DNA of 64,000 nt from Lachnospiraceae bacterium AB2028 (lineage in GTDB: Bacteria; Bacillota; Clostridia; Lachnospirales; Lachnospiraceae). The notes beneath the pieces are model-generated. The model saw only the letters and a list, made by a program, of their open reading frames with translations, was not told the origin of the DNA and made no database searches. Of this stretch, positions 45,162 through 53,844 are shown piece after piece; positions within the stretch are counted from its first letter, which is position 1, and the number at the start of each line of letters is the position of its first letter. Location of the stretch: assembly GCA_000621425.1 (NCBI GenBank), contig JHYJ01000011.1, positions 24,772-88,771 on the forward strand, read 5' to 3'. Position numbers and translations under genes: made by a program.

Positions 45162-46199
45162 TTATTCGGTCATTTTCTGTGCAAATTCCTCAATGCTCTG
45201 TGACCGGGCCGCTAACAGAAGCAATGCATGAAGCCGTTCCGGATCGCTCACCTCATTAAGCTTATTCTGCAGATCTTCCGGGACATTCCATCGGTCCCTT
45301 AAAATATCTAATATGTTTTCACGAAGTGTAGACAATGTAACCTCCTGGGTTACCTGTTGAGTTACCTCCTGGGTTACCTGTTGAGTCACCTGTTGGGTTA
45401 CCTGTTGAGTCACCTGTTGGGTTACCTGTTGAGTCACCTGTTGGGTTACCTCTTCGGTCACCTTTGCAGCCATCTCTTCCTGTTTTGCCTTGACCCCATC
45501 CTCAACCATATTATCAATTAAATCGCCAAACGTCATATAATCTCCCCTTAGCTTAGCATTCCCCTTAACGGTCTCCACATATCCATCAAGTTCTTTCGTG
45601 GCTTCATCCACAGCCATAACATTCCTGCTATCCTGAAGATATTTTAACACGTTTTCTATGTCCCTGCTACCGCCCCTGGAGCCATTCGTATTGAAATACA
45701 GTATCGTAAGACCGTCATCATATGTTAAATCCGGTTCTTCTCTGCATGTCTGTTTAAATGTATAAACCATGCAGCCCCTGTCGAATACATCAAAGTTAGT
45801 TATCAATATCACATACAAATCCGGCATATGATCAAAATTATTGTCGCCGCTTTTCATATGCTTACTGTCTAGCTTAGCCTGCCTGAACCTCATCATTTTA
45901 GGAAAGGCTTCTTCACTACGCAGATGTGGCTCCAGATCGTAAACATTAGTGATCACAGGTTCCTCCCTTCCATCCGACATATACTCGTCCACTTCCACAT
46001 CTAAGCGTATTCCTCGCCGGTCCGGAGCCGATCCCGGAAAAAATTTCTCCGCTGCCACCCTAATCTTCCCGACTTTTCTTTGCAAAAGTACCGACAGAAG
46101 CCGCCTGAAAAACGGCTCTGCCACATCCGGATCAGATGCAACTGCATTGATCAGATAATTGTCCAGAACATCCAGTTCTTCCCATTTCTTTAGCGTCAT
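45162..46199 (-). CDS. Rpn-family (PD-(D/E)XK) putative transposase/nuclease with VTQQ repeats
   Basis: A 345-residue protein of the Rpn/PD-(D/E)XK nuclease-family 'transposase' type. The N-terminal half has DNYLINAVASDPDVAEPFFRRLLS and RRGIRLDVEVDEYM, with a catalytic aspartate, then the E/Q-x-K-like YDLEPHLRSEEAFPKMMRFRQAKLD, and YVILITNFDVF. About residues 245-290 form a tandem repeat of VTQQ/VTQE tetrads. The C-terminal helix (NILDILRDRWNVPEDLQNKL) follows. Such proteins are thought to promote RecA-independent DNA movement. GGAGGATTTATC sets the start at 46199, not the upstream 46265. Confidence 0.85.
   Translation of the reverse strand: MTLKKWEELDVLDNYLINAVASDPDVAEPFFRRLLSVLLQRKVGKIRVAAEKFFPGSAPDRRGIRLDVEVDEYMSDGREEPVITNVYDLEPHLRSEEAFPKMMRFRQAKLDSKHMKSGDNNFDHMPDLYVILITNFDVFDRGCMVYTFKQTCREEPDLTYDDGLTILYFNTNGSRGGSRDIENVLKYLQDSRNVMAVDEATKELDGYVETVKGNAKLRGDYMTFGDLIDNMVEDGVKAKQEEMAAKVTEEVTQQVTQQVTQQVTQQVTQQVTQQVTQEVTQQVTQEVTLSTLRENILDILRDRWNVPEDLQNKLNEVSDPERLHALLLLAARSQSIEEFAQKMTE
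45337..45460. repeat. 12/24-bp tandem repeat in the Rpn-type gene
   Basis: About ten units of GTTACCTGTTGA / GTCACCTGTTGG (plus-strand reading) alternate to give a 24-bp higher-order repeat. They encode VTQQ and VTQE tetrads. The unit length is a multiple of 3, so gain or loss of units keeps the frame. Confidence 0.85.
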
Positions 46200-46378
46200 G
46201 ATAAATCCTCCATTCCGGCTGGAACGACCATGACAAACATATAAAACGCCCACAGTCGTCTCCACCTAATTTTGTCACCTGTGAATCTCGACTGAATAGT
46301 CATGAAAAAAAGAAATCACAGAACTTATATTACGAAAGATAATATAGCGCCGGTGAAAAAAGATGTCAAGTGGCGCTG

Positions 46379-47074
46379 TTACTTCAGTATCCGCTCTATC
46401 GCTTTCGGATCAGCATCCGGCAGGATCTTCCTGAAATGCTTCAGGATCCGTGCATAGGACTCCTCCGGGGAGCGCTTGTACACCGCATTGGAAAACTTCT
46501 TTCCCATGAACTTCTCCGGCGTAGAGTATTCCGCAATCCCCCAGCCGTATTCGTTGCCGAACTTATCCTTGGCATACCTGAAATCACTGACCACCACATA
46601 ACACTGCTTCTGCAGCCTTGTTATCATGGTGTCAAAGCCCTTGCGTCCGTTCTTGCCATATCCTCCGACCTGCTTGAGCTCCTTGGACAGTATCGGAGCA
46701 TGAGCATCCAACAGCTCATACAGCTCTTTGTCATAAAACGATGCCAGCCCGTCATCATACCTTGCATCAAAGTCATATCCGTCCCGACGGTAATTCGCAA
46801 AATCGGAAAACCATTTAGGGCTTATGTACATCGCCTTCCCACGCAGGAACTTTCCGTAGGCGCATTTCGTTGTCCGTACCACCGGCCCCTTCCATTCCCA
46901 GGCCGGCCAGAAACCGCCGTCCCCATAGTCGTCATACCAGCACCCGTCCGCAATATGCTCCTCAATAGAAAAGCCCCGGATCTCATTCTCAAAGAATGGA
47001 ACGAAACCCAGTTCATCTATAGCATCTATCAGCTCCTCCATGGAGCCTATTGTAAAATCATCTGAAAAAGTCAT
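46379..47074 (-). CDS. AlkZ-related protein
   Basis: A 231-residue protein of a family annotated as AlkZ-related, that is, similar to winged-helix DNA glycosylases. Typical stretches are ELGFVPFFENEIRGFSIEEH, WEWKGPVVRTTKCAYGKF, FANYRRDGYDFDARYDDGL and KELKQVGGYGKNGRKGFDT. Enzymatic activity in this branch is unproven, and catalytic residues cannot be confirmed by eye. GGGAAAT precedes the ATG. Confidence 0.8.
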   Translation of the reverse strand: MTFSDDFTIGSMEELIDAIDELGFVPFFENEIRGFSIEEHIADGCWYDDYGDGGFWPAWEWKGPVVRTTKCAYGKFLRGKAMYISPKWFSDFANYRRDGYDFDARYDDGLASFYDKELYELLDAHAPILSKELKQVGGYGKNGRKGFDTMITRLQKQCYVVVSDFRYAKDKFGNEYGWGIAEYSTPEKFMGKKFSNAVYKRSPEESYARILKHFRKILPDADPKAIERILK

Positions 47075-47120
47075 ATTTCCCTATAACCAATACATAATTA
47101 CATGACACAGCACAATCCTT

Positions 47121-48398
47121 TTATGCAATGAAGCTCGTACTGTCACGATCTACGATCACCTTACTGACCGTTCCAAGCCAATATGTCTGATCATATTCGA
47201 CATTACCATATTCACTTATCTGTTTTGCACCTGTTGCATTGCATACTGCAGCATATACCGCCTCTGCATTTTCGCATAGATTCGGAATACTCACGCTGCA
47301 TACTTTAAATGTGCCCCTAAGCTTGTTGACGATCAACGTGGTAAGCGCATCCCCCACCACTTCATCACTTACTATAAGCAGCGAGCTGTTCTCTGCGACC
47401 ACTTTTTCAAGAAGAATCAATATGGACTGCGGTCTGACAATTCGCTTTCTCGAAACCAGTATGTATGGATTCTCCAGCTCACAACACATTTTTTCTAAAT
47501 CCGTTGAAAAATATGCCGAATCATATCCCTTGCTTAAGACTAATCTGTTTTCTTCCTTTACAAAATCAATTCCCCCGCAGGATATATCATGTCTTCGGTT
47601 ATTATAGTTAAGCCATGGTTTAAGTCCGCATAACTTTTTATCAGCCGCTTTTATCTCATCATTTTCGATGTATGCCCTGGGCCGTCCATCGGCCCAGTCA
47701 TCTGCATATATCATTGAACCGTCATGTCCCCAAAAGGTGCCATACCCGGCAATACGTCCGGACTTCATGCTACCTTTGTAACAAGCCCCGTTTTCAAATT
47801 TAATTTCATCTGCATGTTTAAGCAAACTATCTTCCCATTCACCTGTCAGCACCGTACCGTCAGGATCTGTATATTTTCCCTTGCCCTGCAGTTCGCCACC
47901 ATTTGTTTCTCCCTCATAAACTGAGCCGTCATCAAAATATATCGTCGCCTGACCTTTATTCAGTCCTTCTTTACAGATACTGCCGTCAGCCTTAAGCCAT
48001 TTTCCCTCATATTGCTGATCATCCCTGTAGTTTCCCTCAAAGGTCACTTTGTTGTCATCGTCAATTTCTTTTCCTGACATCCTTTTCCCATCATAAAACT
48101 TGCCTTCGAATCTTGTACCATAGCCTTTATATAGGATGCCTTCGCCATCCATCTTCCCGAACTTCCAGTTACCTACATACCTGTCTCCATTTCGGAATGA
48201 CATCTTGCCATAACCATGCGGTACACCGGCGGTTGCCTCGCCCGAATATAAGCCATCCTCCATTTCGAGTTCCTTCAATGCAGCATTGTCGGTTATAGAA
48301 AGCAGCGCGCCACAATAGCTGCAAGATACCTGGCTACCGGTGGGAATCTCTGTTATGTTTCCGCCACACTCCGGACATTTATAGCTTTCAATCTTCAT
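47121..48398 (-). CDS. Zinc ribbon-MORN repeat protein fused to a GroEL apical-domain-like C-terminus
   Basis: A 425-residue protein with three parts. Residues 1-35 are a zinc ribbon (YKCPECGGNI, VSCSYCGALL). About 48-245 hold seven to eight MORN repeats (YSGEATAGVPHGYGKMSF, YVGNWKFGKMDGEGILY, FEGKFYDGKRMSG and so on). About 265-425 are clearly homologous to the apical domain of GroEL: SKGYDSAYFSTDLEKM matches [25 protein letters not shown] matches [11 protein letters not shown], and [18 protein letters not shown] matches [18 protein letters not shown] of the GroEL encoded at 19865-21487. The equatorial and intermediate domains are absent, so it cannot hydrolyse ATP. The role is unknown; a polypeptide-binding or assembly-targeting module is possible. 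GGAGGATTTGATGT precedes the ATG. Confidence 0.85.
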   Translation of the reverse strand: MKIESYKCPECGGNITEIPTGSQVSCSYCGALLSITDNAALKELEMEDGLYSGEATAGVPHGYGKMSFRNGDRYVGNWKFGKMDGEGILYKGYGTRFEGKFYDGKRMSGKEIDDDNKVTFEGNYRDDQQYEGKWLKADGSICKEGLNKGQATIYFDDGSVYEGETNGGELQGKGKYTDPDGTVLTGEWEDSLLKHADEIKFENGACYKGSMKSGRIAGYGTFWGHDGSMIYADDWADGRPRAYIENDEIKAADKKLCGLKPWLNYNNRRHDISCGGIDFVKEENRLVLSKGYDSAYFSTDLEKMCCELENPYILVSRKRIVRPQSILILLEKVVAENSSLLIVSDEVVGDALTTLIVNKLRGTFKVCSVSIPNLCENAEAVYAAVCNATGAKQISEYGNVEYDQTYWLGTVSKVIVDRDSTSFIA

Positions 48399-48471
48399 AC
48401 ATCAAATCCTCCATTGACATTCTTTAACATTTATCTAACAGTATTTCCAGATAATCAGAATAGGAACCATA

Positions 48472-48673
48472 CTAATGATGCTTTTGAGTTTCTCTCATCT
48501 GAACTTCCGTCTGCTTTTGGACTTCCCTAAAAATTGCCGCCTGGGTTTCCTCAACCCGCTGCCGGCGCAGTTCTTCCTCATATAGATTCACTGCCTGCTT
48601 AAGATCATCTGCCCGTCAAAAAGTGCACCTTTAGTACAATGCCGGCTACATATTTTGCATCCTTGTTATTCAT
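48472..48673 (-). pseudogene. Broken small gene (frameshift or internal deletion)
   Basis: The ATG at 48673 overlaps the upstream gene's stop (TAATG) and encodes MNNKDAKYVAGIVLKVHFL before hitting a stop after 22 codons. In another frame the region then reads as an amphipathic helix (ADDLKQAVNLYEEELRRQR, VEETQAAIFREVQKQ) to a stop at 48472. The two pieces look like the ends of one gene that has lost its middle. Confidence 0.5.
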
Positions 48674-49176
48674 TATTCGTCATCCGAATCACCATAAAGC
48701 TCACTTGCCATTTCTTCAGCAGCATAGTAATCTACCACGCAGTAGCCTCCATTTTCAAGATGCTTTTCAATCTCCATGCTGTCCTTTGCAGCCTTAGTCT
48801 TTGTCTTCATGAGTATATATACCTGAAAGTCTTTATCTATGTACTTTTTAGCATCACTGAACTCACGGATGAGCACCACATCAGACATTCCATCGTATCC
48901 ATACTCCCACAATATCTTCATGTCTTCCACAGAATTGAAACGGTGGTCAAAATCCCTTTCTGTTTTTTCAGCTCCGTCCAAGACCTTATTCATCTGCTCT
49001 TCCGTAAGATTATTCTGTACACTGTCCCGAAGTGCATCAAGTCCCTCCTTATAAATTATAGCTTTAGCGTTGGCACTGCGAAATGCCGCAACCGCCTCCT
49101 CCAATGTCAGCTCCCCACAATCGTAAGCATCCATTAATTCTATTCTTTCCATTTCAAGCTCATAAATATCAATCAT
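48673..49176 (-). CDS. Hypothetical acidic protein
   Basis: A 167-residue, acidic, helical protein (ELTLEEAVAAFRSANAKAI, LTEEQMNKVLDGAEKTERDF, YYAAEEMASELYGDSDDE) without a known domain. GGAGGATTATTACA precedes the ATG. The stop overlaps the start of a broken gene, and a truncated gene lies just upstream, so this is the surviving member of a small damaged operon. Confidence 0.6.
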   Translation of the reverse strand: MIDIYELEMERIELMDAYDCGELTLEEAVAAFRSANAKAIIYKEGLDALRDSVQNNLTEEQMNKVLDGAEKTERDFDHRFNSVEDMKILWEYGYDGMSDVVLIREFSDAKKYIDKDFQVYILMKTKTKAAKDSMEIEKHLENGGYCVVDYYAAEEMASELYGDSDDE

Positions 49177-49194
49177 TGTAATAATCCTCCATAT

Positions 49195-49434
49195 TTATTG
49201 TTTTGGTTTATAAAAATAACACCCATCTCGATATTCAAGATAGTCAATCTCAGCTCTGTTTATAAGATCAACTGCCATATTATCCGGATAACAATCCATG
49301 TACCAATAATACTTATCGCCCAGAATCAAGTACTTATTCTTATGTCCATAGAAAAAACCCACAACATATTTTTCATTTATTGTCTGAACTAATCGTTCAA
49401 ATCCGTATTCTGAGAAAACTTTGCATAAAGCCCC
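49195..49434 (-). pseudogene. 3' remnant of a gene truncated at the edge of the defence island
   Basis: Immediately after the mcrC stop, and in the same frame, 79 codons stay open to a TAA at 49195. They read like a genuine C-terminus: FSEYGFERLVQTINEKYVV, GFFYGHKNKYLILGDKYYW, YMDCYPDNMAVDLINRAEI, YLEYRDGCYFYKPKQ. There is no ATG or ribosome binding site at its head. GGAGG of the next gene follows the stop. The 5' part was probably lost when the mcrBC/hsd island inserted. The family is not recognised. Confidence 0.6.
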
Positions 49435-50790
49435 TTAACTGCTACTAGCTACATAATTCCCTTTAATATCAGTTATCTCCGATAGTGCTGATAAAAACTG
49501 AACTTCACATGTTTTTATATAATCAACAAACTCATCATAGGAAGATACATTTCCTGGAATGTGTAACCCATGCTTAATCAAACAGATATCATCTCGTTTT
49601 TGGACATTTTTCTCATAGGAAGATCCACTATTAAGCCATAAAACCTTATCCTCAATGTCGTCTATTTCAGGATAAAAATAAAATGCTTTTTTTGAATCAA
49701 AGCGGAACATATATGCAAGTACCTGAAGATAATCCTTGTTTCCAATATTGTCTACCGGCTTATACTTTGCATCTGCAATAATCCGATTATCAGGATCCTT
49801 CCCAATAAAGTCAGGATAAATAAGCCCAGTGCCACCAGCAAATAATCTCTGGGCACCTTTTCCCCCTTTATTCATAGGATGGTAGAACACCTCATCCACA
49901 AGTAAATTAATATACTCTTCCCAAAGCCATGCACCATCAAACAAAATCCCATAAATCTTTCTCGCTCCAAGGCCTACCTGCGTCTTTTCATTTTGAAGAA
50001 TAAGTATACATAGCCTCTGAAGTGCACGGTATTCATGATAATAAGCATGGCGGACTGTGTTCTTCTTATTTTCTACCAAAACCCTCCTAAAATCTTTTGC
50101 TTCATAGTCCGGGGTTGCATCTACGACTACCTGGACCTCTTCTTTCACATTCGCCAACAGCTTATGACCATAGGGTCTTCGTTTTATAAACTCTACTGTG
50201 TGCCTAACCAGCTGCATCAAGTAATTATCATAAGCATACTCCCGTTGACTATATGCTATATTCCCAACAAACGGAACATTCCTGCGTATATGACGGTCAA
50301 TATTTATTGTCCCTTTAACATTTCCATCGTTATATTCATTCCGCACATAAGTCTTGAATGCTCCTTTTCTCATTGCCGCGGTCAAATAAGATGGGAAAAG
50401 AAATAAAAGCAACGAGAACATCTTGTCATCATGTGTTGCATCTGTTTCAAGATTAACAATATTAGGGAAATCAAGAACACGCTCCAACAGATACTGAAAT
50501 AAATAGTCATTGTCACCAGTACAAAATCGAGACTCTATAACAAGTCGTTCTTCACCATATCCAAGAAATCCCATTACATTTCCAGACCGGTATGTATCAT
50601 TGACACTTTGGAGAATCATCTGGTCCGATGTAATATCCTCAGCATCGCGAACCATTTCAGGAAATACAAAAATCCCTTCTTTTTCCAACTCTCCGAAAGT
50701 TTTATCAGCAATAGTCTTAGTCAAGCCGGAAATATCAAAGAACTCTTCTTTGTTTCTTTGATCATTGTCCTTAATCCTGAGTTGTTTCAT
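49435..50790 (-). CDS. mcrC: McrC-family restriction component
   Basis: The nuclease partner of McrB, 451 residues. The N-terminal region is the McrC adaptor, and the C-terminal PD-(D/E)XK nuclease core is visible in GTGLIYPDFIGKDPDNRIIADAKYKPVDN (D...DAK). LSE-type features include GFLGYGEERLVIESRF and NVKGTINIDRHIRRNVPFVGNIAY. It restricts DNA with modified cytosine when bound to the McrB motor. The start overlaps the mcrB end by 20 bp; GGGTGGTATAG precedes it. It abuts a truncated gene. Confidence 0.9.
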   Translation of the reverse strand: MKQLRIKDNDQRNKEEFFDISGLTKTIADKTFGELEKEGIFVFPEMVRDAEDITSDQMILQSVNDTYRSGNVMGFLGYGEERLVIESRFCTGDNDYLFQYLLERVLDFPNIVNLETDATHDDKMFSLLLFLFPSYLTAAMRKGAFKTYVRNEYNDGNVKGTINIDRHIRRNVPFVGNIAYSQREYAYDNYLMQLVRHTVEFIKRRPYGHKLLANVKEEVQVVVDATPDYEAKDFRRVLVENKKNTVRHAYYHEYRALQRLCILILQNEKTQVGLGARKIYGILFDGAWLWEEYINLLVDEVFYHPMNKGGKGAQRLFAGGTGLIYPDFIGKDPDNRIIADAKYKPVDNIGNKDYLQVLAYMFRFDSKKAFYFYPEIDDIEDKVLWLNSGSSYEKNVQKRDDICLIKHGLHIPGNVSSYDEFVDYIKTCEVQFLSALSEITDIKGNYVASSS

Positions 50791-52858
50791 CTATACCACC
50801 CACATCAGAAAGTGTATAGCCATATGCCTTAGCAAATCGCTTCATAATACCTTCTTCATCATAAAGGCCGCGTACATATTCCTGCAATAGCGGGTAGAGA
50901 TAGTCCGTCCAAAGAATATCAAAACTAACAGTCTTCAATTTTAAGAAATAAGACGCACCAATCTGATAATTCACATTCAGATCCTCAACTTTGATAATCT
51001 CCGCGTTGAGTCTGTCCATCCGGGCGACAGCCTCATTCTTAAGTCCCTCATTCTCAAGAGATTCCAGCATATCCTGCGTGTCCTCTGCTTTGATTTCTAT
51101 AAATCGGAATCGTCTACGCATTGCAAAGTCAAAACTATCAACGGATCTGTCAATATCATTCATCGTACCAATGATATATACATTCTCCGGTATATAAAAT
51201 CTCTCGTCCGGATTAGAATGCATATTGGCATATTGTGTTGAAACTTCTCCTGCTCTTCCTCGATATCCAGGATCAATAGAAAAGAAGAGTTCTCCTAATA
51301 TCTTTGATATCTCACCACGATTAATTTCATCAATGATAAAGATATATTTCTTTAACTCTTCAGACACAATCTGCGTCTTAGTATCCTGAATCCCCATCTT
51401 CTTTATAGCTTTAAATATTACAAAGTCATATGAATAAGCCTGTGTAGCGAATTGTTTATTAAAAAAACTGGTGATATCACTTACCTTTTCAAAATCTGCA
51501 CCGGATTCAAGCATCTTTCTTATCTCGTCAGTATTTAATGTCAGTTTATCAACCGTATTATTCCCTGGAATAGAAATATAAATATGCTTTTCATCGGCAC
51601 TGATAATTGTGAACTTATTACCACTTATAGTCTGGAACTCATCCTTATCAAACTCTATTTCTGAAAAGAACTTAGCCATAACAGCTTTGGCCGATAATTC
51701 CAGTTTCCTATCTTCTTTCGATTTCTGAGAATCCTCAAAGTTCTTTCTGGCCTTATCAACAAACGCCTTAAAAATACCATCCTGTAATTCAAACCCCATA
51801 CTGCCATCTTCATTCATTTTCGGACGCAATCCCTCAACAAAATCAGAGTAGTCATAGTTCGGATGAAACTGTACAAATTCAACCTGTTGCTTTTGCTCCG
51901 TTGTCAGATCATCATATCTATTTGTATAACCATTACTGATGATATCAGCAGCAATCTCTTTTGCAAGATAGGATTTACCTGTTCCCGGTGCACCTCTGAA
52001 AATGATATTTTTCGATTCCAACAACAGCTTTGAATATGGATTCTTGCTCTCCTCTGTAGTCTTGATCACATCTTCATCCACCACTTTCTCTACCTTAGTC
52101 TGACTGAATTCCTGTTCCGTCTTATCCCGATACACGAGAATAAACTTGTCCCCAGGTTCTCCAAATCGTTTTAGACATTCTCTCACAAATACAAGTGTAG
52201 AAAAAACATTCCATGAATAAATGACAAACTGAGGCCCACCTTCACGTTTATAAGTTGAATTCTCCATCGTGTTTCTATATTTTTTAAACTCTGCCTCAGT
52301 AGCAAAAATACCTCTAATAACTTCTTTTTCCGGAGTGTACTGGCAGATTGGAAACTGCTTTTTGTCTTCATCAGATAATGATGCAATCTGACTCTCATAT
52401 ATCTGACACGCAAGTCTCGGCAATGTTTGATTAGATATCTTTGTTTCACTCTTATTTCGATTTCTGCGTATTATCTCAATGCCACCTTTCATAAAATACG
52501 CATCGATAGGCCTAAAGTTATCACCAAGATCAAGCCTATTCATCGTAAATCTTTCATCTGTAGAGACCACGGAATCGGCAGTTATAGTTATTTCAAATTT
52601 TTCCTGCTTTGTCTCAATCAAAAAACCTCTCGTTTCAAAAAAAGCTTTTGCTTCAACCGCATTATAATCACCATACTGTACATCTTTTCCCGTTGCCAAT
52701 TTCGCGGCGACAGCAATAACATATTTAGGCGGATACTTTTTTCCATCCTCCATAATAAGCTCGTATTTTGTACTTCGGTTTTGATCCGGAACTCCATTCT
52801 CATCAATATACTGAATTGCTTTTTTTATAAATTCATCAGGAAACTTTGGTATCGCCAT
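50771..52858 (-). CDS. mcrB: McrB-family GTPase restriction subunit
   Basis: AAA+ motor and DNA-recognition subunit, 695 residues. Residues 1-85 resemble the ScoMcrA-type N-terminal head (KYPPKYVIAVAAKLATG), about 90-240 are a variable recognition region, and the GTPase follows: Walker A IIFRGAPGTGKSYLAKEI near 280, Walker B IFIIDEINRGEISKILGELF, and the McrB signature GTMNDIDRSVDSFDFAMRRRF. GGAGGATAATTAA precedes the start. The modified base and site recognised are not deducible. Confidence 0.92.
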   Translation of the reverse strand: MAIPKFPDEFIKKAIQYIDENGVPDQNRSTKYELIMEDGKKYPPKYVIAVAAKLATGKDVQYGDYNAVEAKAFFETRGFLIETKQEKFEITITADSVVSTDERFTMNRLDLGDNFRPIDAYFMKGGIEIIRRNRNKSETKISNQTLPRLACQIYESQIASLSDEDKKQFPICQYTPEKEVIRGIFATEAEFKKYRNTMENSTYKREGGPQFVIYSWNVFSTLVFVRECLKRFGEPGDKFILVYRDKTEQEFSQTKVEKVVDEDVIKTTEESKNPYSKLLLESKNIIFRGAPGTGKSYLAKEIAADIISNGYTNRYDDLTTEQKQQVEFVQFHPNYDYSDFVEGLRPKMNEDGSMGFELQDGIFKAFVDKARKNFEDSQKSKEDRKLELSAKAVMAKFFSEIEFDKDEFQTISGNKFTIISADEKHIYISIPGNNTVDKLTLNTDEIRKMLESGADFEKVSDITSFFNKQFATQAYSYDFVIFKAIKKMGIQDTKTQIVSEELKKYIFIIDEINRGEISKILGELFFSIDPGYRGRAGEVSTQYANMHSNPDERFYIPENVYIIGTMNDIDRSVDSFDFAMRRRFRFIEIKAEDTQDMLESLENEGLKNEAVARMDRLNAEIIKVEDLNVNYQIGASYFLKLKTVSFDILWTDYLYPLLQEYVRGLYDEEGIMKRFAKAYGYTLSDVGGIDETTQD

Positions 52859-52981
52859 TTAATTATCCTCCAACTACATTTCGTATCGGCTCTGTATATA
52901 ACGCCAGATAGCAAGGTTGCATGTATCGTTTAAATATTCAATATTTCAGTCTTAATTTATAATACCGAATCACTCTGTTGT

Positions 52982-53833
52982 TCATTCCTCTGAAACACTT
53001 AATGAGTTCTTGACTAAACTAAGTAACAACTCTTTATTGTCTTCATAATCACTAAGTTTCCTTAGTTTTATTCTGTACGCCTTATTCTTATTCTTATAAT
53101 CATAAGAGATATCCGTTTCATCAAGCATTTCCTCGATATTATTATCTCTTGCAGCCTTTACAAAAAATGTAACAGAATTTCTCTTGGGATAAAAAATGAA
53201 TCTATTAAAAAACGCGCTTACTTCGTTCAAGGTAATCCTTGATCGCTTATACTTTAATTCAAATCCCGGTGCAAGCTCTTTTACATCTTTATAAATAGCA
53301 TCAATGATAGGAAAACTATTAGTCCTTTTTTCCCAATAATTTCTGTCTACCGATTCAGACTCATTTTCATCATCATTCCCTGGAATTATCCTATCTATTA
53401 CTTTCACAAATGAAAGATTAATATCATCACCATGCTTTGTTGCAGACATTTGAAGTGCAATCAAGGGGATCGCACCATTGAACAGGCTTATTACATTCAT
53501 AAACCTTCCTGTTATTTCTTCGGCAACGATCACAGCACAATGATCATACTGGGGATATCTTTTTCGTTCTGTATCCCAATACTCGATAGTCCTGATGATG
53601 TGACTCGGATCTGTAGCCCCAAGCATCACCTCGACTTCATACCTTGTATCCTCATCCTCTAACAATATATCCAACCTTCCACCAGATGGCTGAACTTTTT
53701 CCCTTCTAACAGCATTAAGGTCACCCAGCCCCAAAACAGACGGATTATCAAAAATGAACTGCTGTATATTATCTTCCCTTATCTCCGGGTGTTGCTTTAA
53801 AGAAATACGCTCTGCAGATACCAACTTAGCCAT
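52982..53833 (-). CDS. Putative PD-(D/E)XK nuclease-like protein of the defence island
   Basis: A 283-residue protein. The N-terminal half resembles NucS/PD-(D/E)XK-type proteins: an ENIQQFIFDNPSVLGLG-like lead helix, then GGRLDILLEDEDTRYEVEVMLG. The final lysine of the motif is replaced, giving D...ExE. It is followed by IIRTIEYWDTERKRYP. The C-terminal half is a separate unknown domain. It lies 12 bp after hsdR and 123 bp before mcrB; AAGGAGGGAACAT precedes the ATG. Probably an accessory defence protein; nuclease activity is not certain. Confidence 0.7.
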   Translation of the reverse strand: MAKLVSAERISLKQHPEIREDNIQQFIFDNPSVLGLGDLNAVRREKVQPSGGRLDILLEDEDTRYEVEVMLGATDPSHIIRTIEYWDTERKRYPQYDHCAVIVAEEITGRFMNVISLFNGAIPLIALQMSATKHGDDINLSFVKVIDRIIPGNDDENESESVDRNYWEKRTNSFPIIDAIYKDVKELAPGFELKYKRSRITLNEVSAFFNRFIFYPKRNSVTFFVKAARDNNIEEMLDETDISYDYKNKNKAYRIKLRKLSDYEDNKELLLSLVKNSLSVSEE

Positions 53834-53844
53834 ATGTTCCCTCC

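Noticed and set aside
45337..45460. Tandem repeats considered as CRISPR or terminal repeats
   Set aside because: Contiguous 12-bp units encoding VTQQ in a clear coding frame.
46370..47065. 231-codon plus-strand frame opposite the AlkZ-related gene
   Set aside because: The minus-strand frame has clear family motifs and a ribosome binding site; the plus frame is its mirror.
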